Shown here in pieces: positions 1 to 9,325 of a stretch of 64,000 nucleotides of DNA (the stretch's first letter is position 1; each line of letters begins with the position of its first letter). The notes under the pieces are model-generated. The model made no database searches, was not told the origin of the DNA, and saw only the letters and a list, made by a program, of their open reading frames with translations. Origin of the DNA: Wenzhouxiangellaceae bacterium (lineage in GTDB: Bacteria > Pseudomonadota > Gammaproteobacteria > Xanthomonadales > Wenzhouxiangellaceae); contig JANQPN010000025.1 in the NCBI GenBank assembly GCA_028289455.1, forward strand, positions 1 to 64,000, given 5' to 3'. The translations under genes and the position numbers were made by a program.

Positions 1-1
1 A

Positions 2-2809
2 ACCAACGACACTGGTGGCGTGGGTGCCGTCGGCGTACCGTTCAACTGGACCATTACGGCGACCAACAGCGGCGATGTAGCGGCCTCATTCGGGCTGGGC
101 GGCACCATAATCCGCGATAACCTGCCGAATACCGGCATGACCTACGGAACCCCGATGATTACTGCAACAAGCGGTATCAGCGGTGGCAGCTTTACCTGCA
201 GCATCAATGCATCCAGCGATCTGACCTGCGGCACTACAGGCGCGAATGTGGCAGTGAATGGTTTTATTACCGTGCAGGTGCCGGCCACGCCGACATCCGG
301 TGGCGTATTTGCCAACCCGCGCGCCGGTGGTTTCTGCCTGGCCGATGCCTCCAACGATATTACCGAGCTGAATGAAAGCAACAACAGCTGCTCGGATACC
401 GTTACGGTGTCAGCAGATGCAGATATTGCGGTTACCAAGACCGATGGCGTGACCAGCGCAACACCCGGCCAGAGCCTGACCTATACCATTGTGGTCAGCA
501 ATAACGGCCCGAGCGTTGACCCCATGGTTACGCTCAGCGACATGTTCCCGGCGGCACTGAACAATTGCACTTTCACAAGTGTGGCGGCCGGTGGTGCTAC
601 CGGTAATACCGCTGCGGGTGCCGGTAACCTTATGGAAACACTGAGTATGCCGGCTTCCAGCTCGGTCACCTATACCGTGACCTGCGATATCGATGCAGCC
701 GCGACCGGCACACTATCGAATACCGCCACAGCAACAGGCTCGGTGACTGATCCTGTCCCGGGCAATAATGCTGCAACCGACAGTGATACCGTATTAACAC
801 CGGAAGCCGATATTTCAGTCACCAAGACCGATGGCCTGACATCGGCTGTACCGGGACAATCGCTGACATACACCATTGTTGCCAGCAACATCGGACCCAG
901 CGATGATCCGGCCGTGTCTTTGAACGACACCCTGCCTGCAGACCTGACATGTACCTTCACCAGTGTGGCGGCCGGCGGTGCTACCGGCAATACCGCCGCC
1001 GGTGGCGGTGATCTGGCGGAAACACTGAACATGCCGGCGGGCAGTTCGGTCACCTATACCGTGGCCTGTAATATCGATGCTGCCGCCACCGGCACCCTGT
1101 CGAATACCGCCACAGCAGCCGGATCGGTGACCGACCCTGTCGCAGGTAACAATTCCGCTACCGACAGTGACACGGTACTGATGCCTGAAGCCGACATTTC
1201 GATCACCAAGACCGACGGTATCACCAGCGCCATTCCCGGCCAAAGCCTGACCTACACCATCGTGGTCGGCAACGCCGGACCCAGCGTTGACCCGGCCGTT
1301 GCAGTAGCCGACACCTTCCCGGCTGAATTAACCTGCACCTATACCAGCGTAGCCGCCGGCGGTGCCAGCGGTAATACTGCAGCAGGCTCAGGCAATCTGG
1401 CTGATACGCTGGATATGCCGGTCGGCAGTTCGGTCACCTATACCGTCAGCTGTGACATTGATTCAGCAGCTACCGGTACGCTGTCCAATACCGCGACAGC
1501 AACAGCTTCGGTAACCGACCCGACACCGGGCAACAATACAGCCACCGATGACGATACCGTGCTGATGCCTGAGGCTGATGTTTCGGTCACCAAGACCGAT
1601 GGCGTAACAACCGCCATACCGGGACAAACGCTGACTTATACCATCGTCGCCAGTAATGCCGGCCCCAGCGATGACCCGTCGGTTGCCCTGGCCGATACAC
1701 TGCCCACCGAGTTGACCTGTACCTTTACCAGCGTCGCCGCCGGTGGCGCTACCGGTAATACCGCAGCCGGTGCCGGTGATCTGGCGGAAACGCTGAGTAT
1801 GCCCTCAGGCAGTTCGGTCACCTATACCGTGGACTGCAATATCGATTCCATGGCCAGCGGCACGTTGTCCAACACCGCAACGGTTACGCCATCGGTTACC
1901 GACCCGGATACCGGCAATAACTCGGCCACTGATGACGACACCATGCTGATTGACGAAGCCGACATCTCGGTAACCAAGACCGATGGCGTTACATCAGCCG
2001 TACCCGGTCAAACCACCCTGGTCTATACCATTGTGATCAGTAACGACGGTCCCATCGATGATCCCTCAGTAACGCTGACCGACATGCTGCCGGCAGAGCT
2101 GGCTTGCACCTTTACCAGCACCGCCGCAGGCGGGGCCACCGGTAATACCGCAGCGGGCACCGGCGATTTGATGGAAACACTGAACATGCCGGCCAACAGC
2201 TCAGTGACCTATACGGTAACCTGCAGCATTGCAGCGGATGCCACCGGCACACTGACCAATACCGCCACCGGCAGCGGTTCTGTCACCGATCCGGATCCAG
2301 CCAATGATTCGGCCACCGATGACGACACAGTGCTGATGCCGGAAACGGATCTGTCCATCGAGAAGAGCGACGGCGGAGTAATTGCTGCAGTTCCCGGCAG
2401 TGAAATCACCTATACGCTGACGGTCACCAACAGCGGCCCGTCCGATTCCACCGGCGGGGTGGTTACCGATGTGCTGCCGGCGGGTTTGAGCTTTGTGTCT
2501 TCCGCAACAGGCTGCACCGAAGCTGCCGGTACGGTCACCTGCCCGTTCGGGCCATTACCCAACGGCGCCAGTGTTGAATTGAGTTTCGTTGCTCAGGTGG
2601 ACTTTAATCAGTCAGTGCCCATCGTTAACGATGCCAGCGTAACCGCCAATGAAAATGACCCGGCCGACAACAACAACAGCTCTACCCAATCGACACCAGT
2701 GGTGCTGATGGTACCCAGCCTGAATGTATGGGGAATGTTGCTGATGGCTGCGCTGCTGGGCATGCTGGCCTGGCGCACTCTGGGGCCCAGACAACGTTGG
2801 AACCAGTAG
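2..2809 (+). CDS. Secreted DUF11-repeat protein with IPTL-like C-terminal anchor, 5' partial
   Basis: The frame is open to the left edge of the window, so the true start lies outside; a GTG at 20 is only the first internal start codon. The visible part is a run of six DUF11-type beta-sandwich repeats, each beginning with a variant of ADISVTKTDG. The first five are nearly identical and the sixth, from about 2344, is diverged. DUF11 repeats are typical of cell-surface or secreted stalk proteins. The C-terminus reads VPSLNVWGMLLMAALLGML followed by basic residues, which fits the IPTL-CTERM plan: motif with W-G, hydrophobic helix, basic tail. In known systems this type is processed by exosortase H, which is not in this window. 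The protein is therefore probably exported and anchored or processed at the envelope. Its substrate or partner is not evident. Confidence 0.85.
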   Translation, partial: TNDTGGVGAVGVPFNWTITATNSGDVAASFGLGGTIIRDNLPNTGMTYGTPMITATSGISGGSFTCSINASSDLTCGTTGANVAVNGFITVQVPATPTSGGVFANPRAGGFCLADASNDITELNESNNSCSDTVTVSADADIAVTKTDGVTSATPGQSLTYTIVVSNNGPSVDPMVTLSDMFPAALNNCTFTSVAAGGATGNTAAGAGNLMETLSMPASSSVTYTVTCDIDAAATGTLSNTATATGSVTDPVPGNNAATDSDTVLTPEADISVTKTDGLTSAVPGQSLTYTIVASNIGPSDDPAVSLNDTLPADLTCTFTSVAAGGATGNTAAGGGDLAETLNMPAGSSVTYTVACNIDAAATGTLSNTATAAGSVTDPVAGNNSATDSDTVLMPEADISITKTDGITSAIPGQSLTYTIVVGNAGPSVDPAVAVADTFPAELTCTYTSVAAGGASGNTAAGSGNLADTLDMPVGSSVTYTVSCDIDSAATGTLSNTATATASVTDPTPGNNTATDDDTVLMPEADVSVTKTDGVTTAIPGQTLTYTIVASNAGPSDDPSVALADTLPTELTCTFTSVAAGGATGNTAAGAGDLAETLSMPSGSSVTYTVDCNIDSMASGTLSNTATVTPSVTDPDTGNNSATDDDTMLIDEADISVTKTDGVTSAVPGQTTLVYTIVISNDGPIDDPSVTLTDMLPAELACTFTSTAAGGATGNTAAGTGDLMETLNMPANSSVTYTVTCSIAADATGTLTNTATGSGSVTDPDPANDSATDDDTVLMPETDLSIEKSDGGVIAAVPGSEITYTLTVTNSGPSDSTGGVVTDVLPAGLSFVSSATGCTEAAGTVTCPFGPLPNGASVELSFVAQVDFNQSVPIVNDASVTANENDPADNNNSSTQSTPVVLMVPSLNVWGMLLMAALLGMLAWRTLGPRQRWNQ
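418..2343 (+). repeat. Five tandem ~385-bp coding repeats (DUF11 units)
   Basis: Repeat starts fall at about 418, 805, 1189, 1573 and 1957, each opening with codons for A-D-(I/V)-x-(V/I)-T-K-T-D-G. Every unit contains the signature TSVAAGGATGNTAAG or a close variant and ends with a D-x-D-T-(V/M)-L segment. The spacing of 384-387 bp and high nucleotide similarity indicate recent tandem duplication and a capacity for length change by recombination. All units stay in frame. Confidence 0.85.
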
Positions 2810-2843
2810 CTGTTCAGCCTTGCTGACAGCCGGATAAAATCCA

Positions 2844-2876
2844 GCCACCTCGCCTTTTCCATAAGTGCGAGGTGGC
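2844..2876. terminator. Bidirectional stem-loop between convergent genes
   Basis: A perfect 10-bp inverted repeat, GCCACCTCGC and GCGAGGTGGC, is separated by 13 nt. It lies between the stop of the DUF11 gene and the convergent Calx-beta gene. There is no clear T-run on either side, so this is a likely but atypical terminator. Confidence 0.5.
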
Positions 2877-2944
2877 CGGACCCTGGGGAAACTTTGACTT
2901 ATACAAAGGTTGCCTGCCGATAATCACCGGTAGCTGTTTCGGTG

Positions 2945-4099
2945 TTAATCCTCGAATCCGTCGGCAAAGATAAAATCTTCATCATCCCGGATAACCACCA
3001 GCACATCCTGGGGCGAACCGATCACGCCAGCATCCGATACAGCCGTGATACGCAGCATAAAATCCTCATTGCCTTCAACCAGATCATCATCCAGCAGGCT
3101 GACCGTCACCATTCCTGAGGTAACGCCATCCGGCAATGTCAAAACATCACTGGCGCTGGTGAAATCCACATCGGCATCGGCACTGCCGGCGATGGTGGTC
3201 CAGCTGACATCGATACTGCCCTGGTCACCATCGGTGCGGGTAATCATCACATCCACACTGCCCGAATCTTCAAACACTTCAACCTCTGACACAGCCCATT
3301 GGAATACCCCGGGCGGACCAAGCGGCATCACCCACAATGCATCCAGATCCGCAGCATCCCATGTGGGATTGAACAAAGCCGGTGAAAATGACAGCACCGA
3401 TAATGTGCCCGCCACTTCAGCAACCAGTTCTATCACGTCATGGTCCTGAAAGGCGATGCCGGCGATCTGAACATCTTCAGCCGTACTAATTAATATACGG
3501 TCCGGATCGTCAAACAGATGCAATGCATCAATGTTCGCACCCAACCCGGTTGCCATGAATAAACTGAATCCATCAGTGGCATTCCAGGCAATAAGATCAT
3601 CGGGGGCATACACCGTGCCATCCAGCTCGGCGTGGACATCCACGGATATAATCACGTCACAATCAGCCGGATTCCAACTCACGGCATCCACATTGACGCC
3701 ATCCGGAATGCTGGCCGCCATCGCATCGAGGAATTTGGTGCCGGTCACATCGAAAACATCTGCGGGACGCATTACTGTCCCGAAAATATCAGCGGTTGCC
3801 TCGATACTGTAAAGCGCTACCCCGCAGTTGATATCGCCGGCATGAAATGCATCCAGGGCTGAATTATCCAGCACGTCCAGATCATTGAAGCCGATGGCGG
3901 TAGCAGTATCCAGATTAAACACTGCAAGGGTGTCATCCATGCTGGCAAGATTGCTGGAGTCCGGCGCCGGCAGCTGGTGATCGATATCACCGCTGAAATG
4001 GATGGCCTCCAGCTCGGTAGGAGCAGGCGTCTGCGCACTCAGCAAAGACCCCCAGCCAAGCATAACGGCCGCAGTAATTTGAGTAATTAACGGTTTCAT
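2945..4099 (-). CDS. Secreted Calx-beta-domain protein with C-terminal FADGFE tail
   Basis: The ATG at 4099 is preferred over a TTG 12 bases upstream because it begins a clean signal peptide (MKPLITQITAAVMLGWGS, cleavage near LLSAQ). The mature N-terminal two thirds are rich in Asp and Ala, with no family I recognise. The last ~110 residues form a Calx-beta fold (V-x-E-D-S-G-S-V, then D-F-T-S-A-S and V-E-G-N-E-D-F). That domain is often calcium-binding and found in extracellular adhesins. The protein ends DFIFADGFED. The same F-x-D-x-F-E tail closes two other secreted proteins in the window. The gene follows a beta-helix protein gene by 12 nt and is probably co-transcribed with it. Function unknown. 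Confidence 0.8.
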   Translation of the reverse strand: MKPLITQITAAVMLGWGSLLSAQTPAPTELEAIHFSGDIDHQLPAPDSSNLASMDDTLAVFNLDTATAIGFNDLDVLDNSALDAFHAGDINCGVALYSIEATADIFGTVMRPADVFDVTGTKFLDAMAASIPDGVNVDAVSWNPADCDVIISVDVHAELDGTVYAPDDLIAWNATDGFSLFMATGLGANIDALHLFDDPDRILISTAEDVQIAGIAFQDHDVIELVAEVAGTLSVLSFSPALFNPTWDAADLDALWVMPLGPPGVFQWAVSEVEVFEDSGSVDVMITRTDGDQGSIDVSWTTIAGSADADVDFTSASDVLTLPDGVTSGMVTVSLLDDDLVEGNEDFMLRITAVSDAGVIGSPQDVLVVIRDDEDFIFADGFED

Positions 4100-4111
4100 C
4101 ACAGCGCTCAA

Positions 4112-4954
4112 TCAGCAAGCGACTGCACCACAACGATTCGGCGCAATCTCGAACGGCACGGCCCCGGTTATTTCTCCCATGGTATTACCGTCGATCAGAT
4201 TACCCCCGCTGACCACTGTGCCGCTGAAGGTCACACCAAAGCCTGAATTGTTGGTAATCACGTTCTCAATCAGGCTACAGGCAGAGCAATCCACTCCATC
4301 ATCACCATTGCGGTCAATTCGGTTGTCATAAACCTTACTGTCACCCAATGGCGTAATACCGGTTGCCGCATTGCCCCGGATGTTGTTACGACTGATCAGC
4401 GACCCGCCGATAATTCCCTCACCACCGTTGCGGATCAGATTGTTGTCGGCAACAATGCCGCGACCCACCACCACAATGCCCGCTCCGCCGTTACTGTTGA
4501 TGGTCATTCCAATGACATCCGCATCGCTCTGGATATTGATGGCTTCAGCACCCATTCCACGGATAGCACCATTTTTTACTCTGGTTACTGAATTGGTATT
4601 TATTACAGCAGTGACATCAATCCCTATGCCTGTACCTCCGCTCGGGGCACAGGAAGTGACTGTGGTTCCGGTACAAAACACCGGCCCCCTGATCTGGAAT
4701 CCATTCATATCTATGGTGACGTTTGATGCGGTGACCACAATGGCGCTGACATCTTCCGGATCGATTAAACCGGAAACATCCAGGTTACCGGTTAGCCGGT
4801 AACTGCCGGGGCTGGAAATGGTAATGGGGAAACCACCGGTATCCCCGCTGAAGCAACCCAGGCTGGTTGCACACAGCTGATTGATTTCGAAAACGCCATC
4901 AACGGCGAAGGCGGAAGAAGAGAGCAGCAGCAGGGCCGATAGCAGTTTTTTCAT
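4112..4954 (-). CDS. Secreted right-handed beta-helix protein
   Basis: The ATG at 4954 begins MKKLLSALLLLSSSAFA, a textbook signal peptide. The ORF extends 19 codons further upstream without signal character, so that extension is rejected. The mature protein (about 260 residues) has a repeating pattern of small residues, Asn ladders and short beta-strands (N-x-I-x-x-N-G-G-x-G-I, V-x-D-N-x-I) typical of parallel beta-helix / NosD-type proteins. That fold is often used for polysaccharide binding or cleavage, but no catalytic motif is visible. Four Cys pairs are possible, consistent with a periplasmic or extracellular location. It sits 12 nt upstream of the Calx-beta gene and is the probable first gene of a two-gene operon. 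Confidence 0.8.
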   Translation of the reverse strand: MKKLLSALLLLSSSAFAVDGVFEINQLCATSLGCFSGDTGGFPITISSPGSYRLTGNLDVSGLIDPEDVSAIVVTASNVTIDMNGFQIRGPVFCTGTTVTSCAPSGGTGIGIDVTAVINTNSVTRVKNGAIRGMGAEAINIQSDADVIGMTINSNGGAGIVVVGRGIVADNNLIRNGGEGIIGGSLISRNNIRGNAATGITPLGDSKVYDNRIDRNGDDGVDCSACSLIENVITNNSGFGVTFSGTVVSGGNLIDGNTMGEITGAVPFEIAPNRCGAVAC

Positions 4955-5290
4955 TGTTGGATTCCCAGGTACTTTAAACAAGTTGTCTAGAAGTCTACTG
5001 AGATCGACCATTTAGTTTTAGGCAAATATTTGGGTAATGAGGGGCGGTCATAAATATATCTAATGGGCATCAACATTCATGAATGTCTTGAATAGTATGG
5101 CCAGTCAAATATAGAGAAGAATCAGCAATAAAAGCTCTGATAGGCGTTACATTTACCCCATAGTCTGCTTACTATACCTATTAGCAATAGCACCTAAGGC
5201 ACCTGTGAAATTTATGATATATAGAGGCTAGAGTCTCCTAATAAATTAGGTTTATCAAAGTTGAGTTGTATATATAAAAGTTTAAAGCAA
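4955..5290. other. AT-rich intergenic region with a 14-bp palindrome
   Basis: There is no gene in this stretch. Base composition changes here from the GC-balanced background to AT-rich DNA that continues through the Roco gene. A perfect palindrome, ACATTCATGAATGT, lies at 5073-5086, about 120 nt upstream of the beta-helix gene start. It could be a regulator site but nothing confirms this. Confidence 0.5.
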
Positions 5291-7843
5291 TCACTTCCAT
5301 CCATAATATGCTTGTATAACATTAGCCAGGAGAGCGCCTGCAGCTCCTATACTTACCTGCCAAGTCCCATCAACAGCTTTTGATAACATCTTCTTCATCC
5401 AACTCTTCACACTTGGGCCAATTTCATTAGTATCTTCGACAACTATTGCATCACTCTCGATAGATATTTTTAACGATTCTATATCTTCCTCTTCAACAGC
5501 CACTTTCTTCAGTGCATTTTCAAGGCTTACCAAATCATATCGGTTTACCACATTACTAATATTTTGAATACCATAATCACCTATCATTATTGTCGCATTA
5601 TCCCCTATATTTGCTTTTTCAAATAACCGTCCATTATGCGCAACATTCTCGGTTTTTTTTCTATCCTTTGCCATGTCGTATCTATCTCCACGATCTTCTA
5701 CACCATCTAATAATTCTGAAACTGAAATATAATCTCCATACTTTGGATAAAAATGATTTTCAATACCATAATTCTCAAGCTCTAATAAATCCTTATAATC
5801 AATTTTTGTCTGGCTAGAGCCAGGTATTGGAATAACTTCTGTTGGAATAATTTTTGGAATAGAATTATGTATTTTATTCAATTCCGACCTAATAATACCT
5901 AATAATATTCTTCGGGTTTTCGATTTCCCCCAAACATAAATACTTACTAATTTTTCTTCTTTATCAGATTTTACTAGTGAAATATTTTCCTCATGCCGGA
6001 ACAACACCCCATTCCTCCAATATGTATTTTTCAAGATATATGCATGCATTCTCACCATCAGTCTTGACATTACACTGCCCGGAAGAACTTTATATTTTAT
6101 CTCAAATCTTAAACAATCTTTTATAGGGACCTCAAAATAAGGCTCTTCAGCAGGCAGTAACCCTGGAATCAAATACCTTGGCTCACTCACATCTTCAAAT
6201 TCATAGCATAGCTCAAACTTTTTCATTATAGATATAATATATAGCCATTTATTTTCAGGATACATCTTACCTATTATAGATTTTAAATCCGAGAACCAAA
6301 GCTTACCTTTTGATTGAAAAAGGATGTTTGAGTTTATTATCATATATACAGCATCAGTAACCCATGAAGGATTTAATATATTTGTATCCTTGAGGCGTAT
6401 ATCATTACCATAATGAAGTATTATCCCTAAATCGTGTAGAAAACTGACCAGCGCTTTTTGACTCCTTGAATTACTCACCCCATTCTTATTTGATATTTCA
6501 ATAAATTCGTCAAAACTAATATAGTCATGATGCAACTTTTCAAGTTCGTCTTTCACATTTAACCATCCTATATCAAGCTTATCCTTGACATATGGTAGTG
6601 ATAAACAAGATTCGATGAGCCTTTTTTTAAAGAGATCTATGCCTACATCCTGCTTACAGGATATCTCATAGAATTCAACTATATTTTCATATTTATTTTT
6701 TAGGCCACGCTTATCTAGCTCTATTGAACTTTCATCAATTTTATTTAAAACAATCATAATAGGCGAATTATCGCTAAAACTATTTGTGATTCGCAGCCAA
6801 TATTCCAAAGCGCTTGCTCTTTCTCCTTTACGTGAATCTAATACGATTACATATACACTCCTTTTAGTTAAGAAAAATTGATGAGTGGCATGCATGATTT
6901 CTTGCCCTCCAAAATCCCATATATTCATTCTGAACGGGAAATCTTCACCAGAGCCTTTTATTATAAACCTCGAAACATTAACACCCTCTGTGATTTTTTC
7001 ATCATCATCAAAATCTTTTCCCATTAGTCTATTTACTAATGATGTTTTACCCACTCCTCCTTCACCGACAAATAGTACTTTTGCTTCATTAATTTGCTTC
7101 CTTAATCTTTCTGATACCTGTATATTATCTTTGTAATATGAAAATACTATATTCGCATCTTCATTTTCTAAAATCTCAGGTGGCATCGGAATTGAATTAT
7201 AAGAAAGCCTTATCGCCTCTAAATTATTTAAATTGATAATATTCTGTGATAATGACTCAAGATTATTATCAGACAGACTTAAAGCCTCTAATGAACTTTC
7301 CTTTACCGACCCAATGAATCTTTCGATTTTATTATCTGAGAGATCAAGATATTTTAAGGCTTTGCTTTCAAATAGCTCACTAGGTATTACTTTTATATAG
7401 TTAGATGAAAGATCTACTTGAGAGATCGCTTTTAAGGCAGAGGTAGTTTTTTCTATTCCGGAAAAGTTGTTATTTGATAGATTTAAAGATTTTAAATTCT
7501 TTAACATATGAAAAAGATAAATCTTATCCTCAAGCCTATTTTTCGAAACATCCAAGCTAATCAAACTTTTTAGAAAATACACACTCAATGGGATACTTTG
7601 AAACCTATTTTCTGAAAGATTCAGATAACAAAGATTTTCAAGTTCAGATATATCTGCTGGTAATGTCATAAAATTATTACCAGACAAATCAAGCGCTATC
7701 AAAGACTTTAATGCATATATAGCTCGAGGTAAAAAATTCAGATTTCTATTAGACAGATCAAGAACTAGTGAACCATTCTCTTTTGCTTCTTTAATTAAAG
7801 CCTCAATTGATTCCTTCTTTATCTTCAAAACCCCGTTCCCCAT
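5291..7843 (-). CDS. Roco-family protein: LRR - Roc GTPase - COR
   Basis: This 850-aa protein lacks a signal peptide. Residues ~25-240 are leucine-rich repeats (repeated L-x-x-L-x-L-S-x-N). A Roc GTPase follows, with P-loop GEGGVGKTS at 260-268, switch II DFGGQE near 310 and the guanine-specificity motif NKID at 367-370. A COR dimerisation domain spans about 430-700. All nucleotide-binding motifs are intact, so it should bind GTP. The last ~60 residues contain G-x-x-V-K-x-W-M-K-K-M followed by a hydrophobic segment GAAGALLANVIQAYYGW, possibly a membrane-contacting or effector tail. Bacterial Roco proteins are dimeric GTPases of mostly unknown role. The gene is isolated, strongly AT-rich, and flanked by AT-rich noncoding DNA, so it is probably horizontally acquired. 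An immune or signalling role is inference only. Confidence 0.9.
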   Translation of the reverse strand: MGNGVLKIKKESIEALIKEAKENGSLVLDLSNRNLNFLPRAIYALKSLIALDLSGNNFMTLPADISELENLCYLNLSENRFQSIPLSVYFLKSLISLDVSKNRLEDKIYLFHMLKNLKSLNLSNNNFSGIEKTTSALKAISQVDLSSNYIKVIPSELFESKALKYLDLSDNKIERFIGSVKESSLEALSLSDNNLESLSQNIINLNNLEAIRLSYNSIPMPPEILENEDANIVFSYYKDNIQVSERLRKQINEAKVLFVGEGGVGKTSLVNRLMGKDFDDDEKITEGVNVSRFIIKGSGEDFPFRMNIWDFGGQEIMHATHQFFLTKRSVYVIVLDSRKGERASALEYWLRITNSFSDNSPIMIVLNKIDESSIELDKRGLKNKYENIVEFYEISCKQDVGIDLFKKRLIESCLSLPYVKDKLDIGWLNVKDELEKLHHDYISFDEFIEISNKNGVSNSRSQKALVSFLHDLGIILHYGNDIRLKDTNILNPSWVTDAVYMIINSNILFQSKGKLWFSDLKSIIGKMYPENKWLYIISIMKKFELCYEFEDVSEPRYLIPGLLPAEEPYFEVPIKDCLRFEIKYKVLPGSVMSRLMVRMHAYILKNTYWRNGVLFRHEENISLVKSDKEEKLVSIYVWGKSKTRRILLGIIRSELNKIHNSIPKIIPTEVIPIPGSSQTKIDYKDLLELENYGIENHFYPKYGDYISVSELLDGVEDRGDRYDMAKDRKKTENVAHNGRLFEKANIGDNATIMIGDYGIQNISNVVNRYDLVSLENALKKVAVEEEDIESLKISIESDAIVVEDTNEIGPSVKSWMKKMLSKAVDGTWQVSIGAAGALLANVIQAYYGWK

Positions 7844-8156
7844 TACAATTTCTTTTACTATACGACAATATAATATTCTCAGTATTTAAATAACAATAGG
7901 TGTCATGCCTCCCAGTCTTGCCAAAAATCCGTAGCTACAATAATATCAACGATTAATTAGCATTGGCCTCCCTGTCATTTCATGCTGATTATAGTGCCAA
8001 TGATTGTCACTCTTTTTGTTACAGTCTCCTGCGCAACCCCATTACTTGTCAACATAATTCACCGATTTGTTCTGGGTTTCCACTGGAGAGTTCTTACTCA
8101 GTCAACCCCTTGTATATACTGCTTGATCTGACTCTCAAGAGCCAGCCATATCAAGC
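7844..8156. other. AT-rich intergenic region, no gene seen
   Basis: This 313-bp stretch upstream of the Roco gene keeps the AT-rich composition of the island until about 8100. A short plus-strand ORF at 7963-8211 has no recognisable content and runs antisense into the lipoprotein gene, so it is not called. No clear promoter or terminator could be identified. Confidence 0.5.
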
Positions 8157-9212
8157 TTATTCGAGCCCTAATGCCAGAATCTCTATGCGTGCTGCCGCAC
8201 CAAATAGCTGACCGGCTTCCGTATCCAAGGTCTCCGGAGGAATCAGGCCCGGCCACAATGCATCCAGTCCATTGATAACGGCCAATGCCGACTGCTGGAC
8301 CTCGGCAACAGCTGCATCTGATCCATCTATCCCACTGATGATCGATTTAGCTACTGTGGTAAAGCCATACGCATCCTGGTATTCATGCGCGTTTTCCATC
8401 CTGCCGTCTACAACGGCAATTCCATATTCTTCGCCGGCCACTCTCAGCAGCTCAACGGCCAGCTTCAGTCTGTTGGCGGCCGATAGAGCGGATTCACCGG
8501 TGGCTGCTTCATTTTCGGCTATAGCCGCTGTTAAATCAGCATAAGCACTGGATACTGCTTCCTGGCTGTTTTCATTTTCCACATTGTTTGACAGATTACT
8601 TAACTGATCAGCAAAGCCTGCTGACCCCCGGGCCGCAAACGCCGGTGCGATATCTCCGTAAAGCTCACTTTCCGGATGTTTCATGTGGGTTTTGGCATGT
8701 TCGATATGTCCCGCCTTATAGAGCTCATGGCCGACAAACAGATGCCCGCGCATAAGGCTGAGTTGGGTCAGATAAGCCAGATCATCAACAGCCAGGTTCA
8801 ATGCAGGTGCGGTGCCCTCACCTTCGCTTTCTCCCTCACTTTCTCCTTCGCTTTCTCCTTCGCTTTCTCCTTCTCCTTCTCCTTCTCCTTCTCCTTCTCC
8901 TTCTCCTTCTCCTTCTCCTTCGCCTTCTCCCTCGCCTTCGCCTTCTCCCTCGCCTTCGCCTTCTCCCTCGCCTTCTCCTTCTCCCTCGCCTTCTCCTTCT
9001 CCCTCGCCTTCTCCTTCTCCCTCGCCTTCACTATTGGTATTCAACGTATTGTCGGCATCCAATGGCTCATCGTGGGTTCTGGCATCGGAAATTTCTGACT
9101 GTCGGGCGGTATCCTGTTCTACATCAGCTGCATTGTCGCAACCGGATATGCCGGTAAATCCGGCAAGTGTGGCAGCACTGATACTGGTCCAAAGCTTGGT
9201 TCGTTTTAGCAT
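8157..9212 (-). CDS. Lipoprotein with long Gly-Glu repeat, in iron locus
   Basis: The ATG at 9212 gives [19 protein letters not shown] followed by the lipobox G-I-S-G-C, so the mature protein would be acylated on that Cys. A GTG 18 nt upstream is less likely. The lipobox is followed by an acidic linker of roughly 70 residues made almost only of Gly-Glu and Ser-Glu-Gly-Glu. Then comes a ~210-residue all-helical domain containing H-x-x-x-G-H-x-x-H-A-x-x-H-M-K-H, a His-rich stretch that could bind metal. I do not recognise the family. The gene is divergent from the PKHD-type dioxygenase, with a Fur-box match between them, and next to the Fbp genes. A role in iron capture at the envelope is therefore a reasonable inference. 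Confidence 0.8.
   Translation of the reverse strand: MLKRTKLWTSISAATLAGFTGISGCDNAADVEQDTARQSEISDARTHDEPLDADNTLNTNSEGEGEGEGEGEGEGEGEGEGEGEGEGEGEGEGEGEGEGEGEGEGEGEGEGEGEGESEGESEGESEGESEGEGTAPALNLAVDDLAYLTQLSLMRGHLFVGHELYKAGHIEHAKTHMKHPESELYGDIAPAFAARGSAGFADQLSNLSNNVENENSQEAVSSAYADLTAAIAENEAATGESALSAANRLKLAVELLRVAGEEYGIAVVDGRMENAHEYQDAYGFTTVAKSIISGIDGSDAAVAEVQQSALAVINGLDALWPGLIPPETLDTEAGQLFGAAARIEILALGLE
8818..9029 (-). repeat. Hexanucleotide microsatellite coding (Gly-Glu)n
   Basis: About 35 tandem copies of a 6-bp unit (GGCGAG on the coding strand, with GAAGGA/GAAAGC/GAGGGC variants) encode Gly-Glu and Ser-Glu dipeptides. Because the unit is 6 bp, slippage would change linker length without breaking the frame. 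The plus-strand reading of the same DNA gives a meaningless Pro-Ser repeat. Confidence 0.9.
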
Positions 9213-9294
9213 TGTTGATCTACGCCTCACATAAATTGATAATTTGATTAAAGGTGTGTATTTCGTTTTGACTAACGATCTATCTGCCGATAAT

Positions 9295-9313
9295 GTTAAT
9301 AATTCTCATTATC
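9295..9313. promoter_or_regulatory. Fur box between lipoprotein and dioxygenase genes
   Basis: The 19-mer GTTAATAATTCTCATTATC matches the classic consensus GATAATGATAATCATTATC at 15 of 19 positions. It lies between the divergent lipoprotein (ATG 9212) and dioxygenase (ATG 9326) genes, 12 nt before the latter. It could repress both when iron is plentiful. Its position also argues against an upstream ATG at 9293 as the start of the dioxygenase. Confidence 0.7.
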
Positions 9314-9325
9314 AGTTATACCCAT

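Noticed and set aside
418..2343. Regular ~385-bp repeats as a mobile or CRISPR-type array
   Set aside because: They are in-frame tandem DUF11 domains of one protein.
7963..8211. 82-codon plus-strand ORF in the AT-rich gap
   Set aside because: No ribosome site or family features, and it runs antisense into the 3' end of the lipoprotein gene.
8818..9029. Possible CRISPR-like array because of regular repeats
   Set aside because: The 6-bp tandem units have no spacers and code in frame for Gly-Glu.
8812..9234. Plus-strand ORFs with long Pro-Ser or Leu/Phe repeats
   Set aside because: These are antisense shadows of the Gly-Glu microsatellite in the lipoprotein gene; the minus-strand frame has a signal peptide, lipobox and ribosome site.
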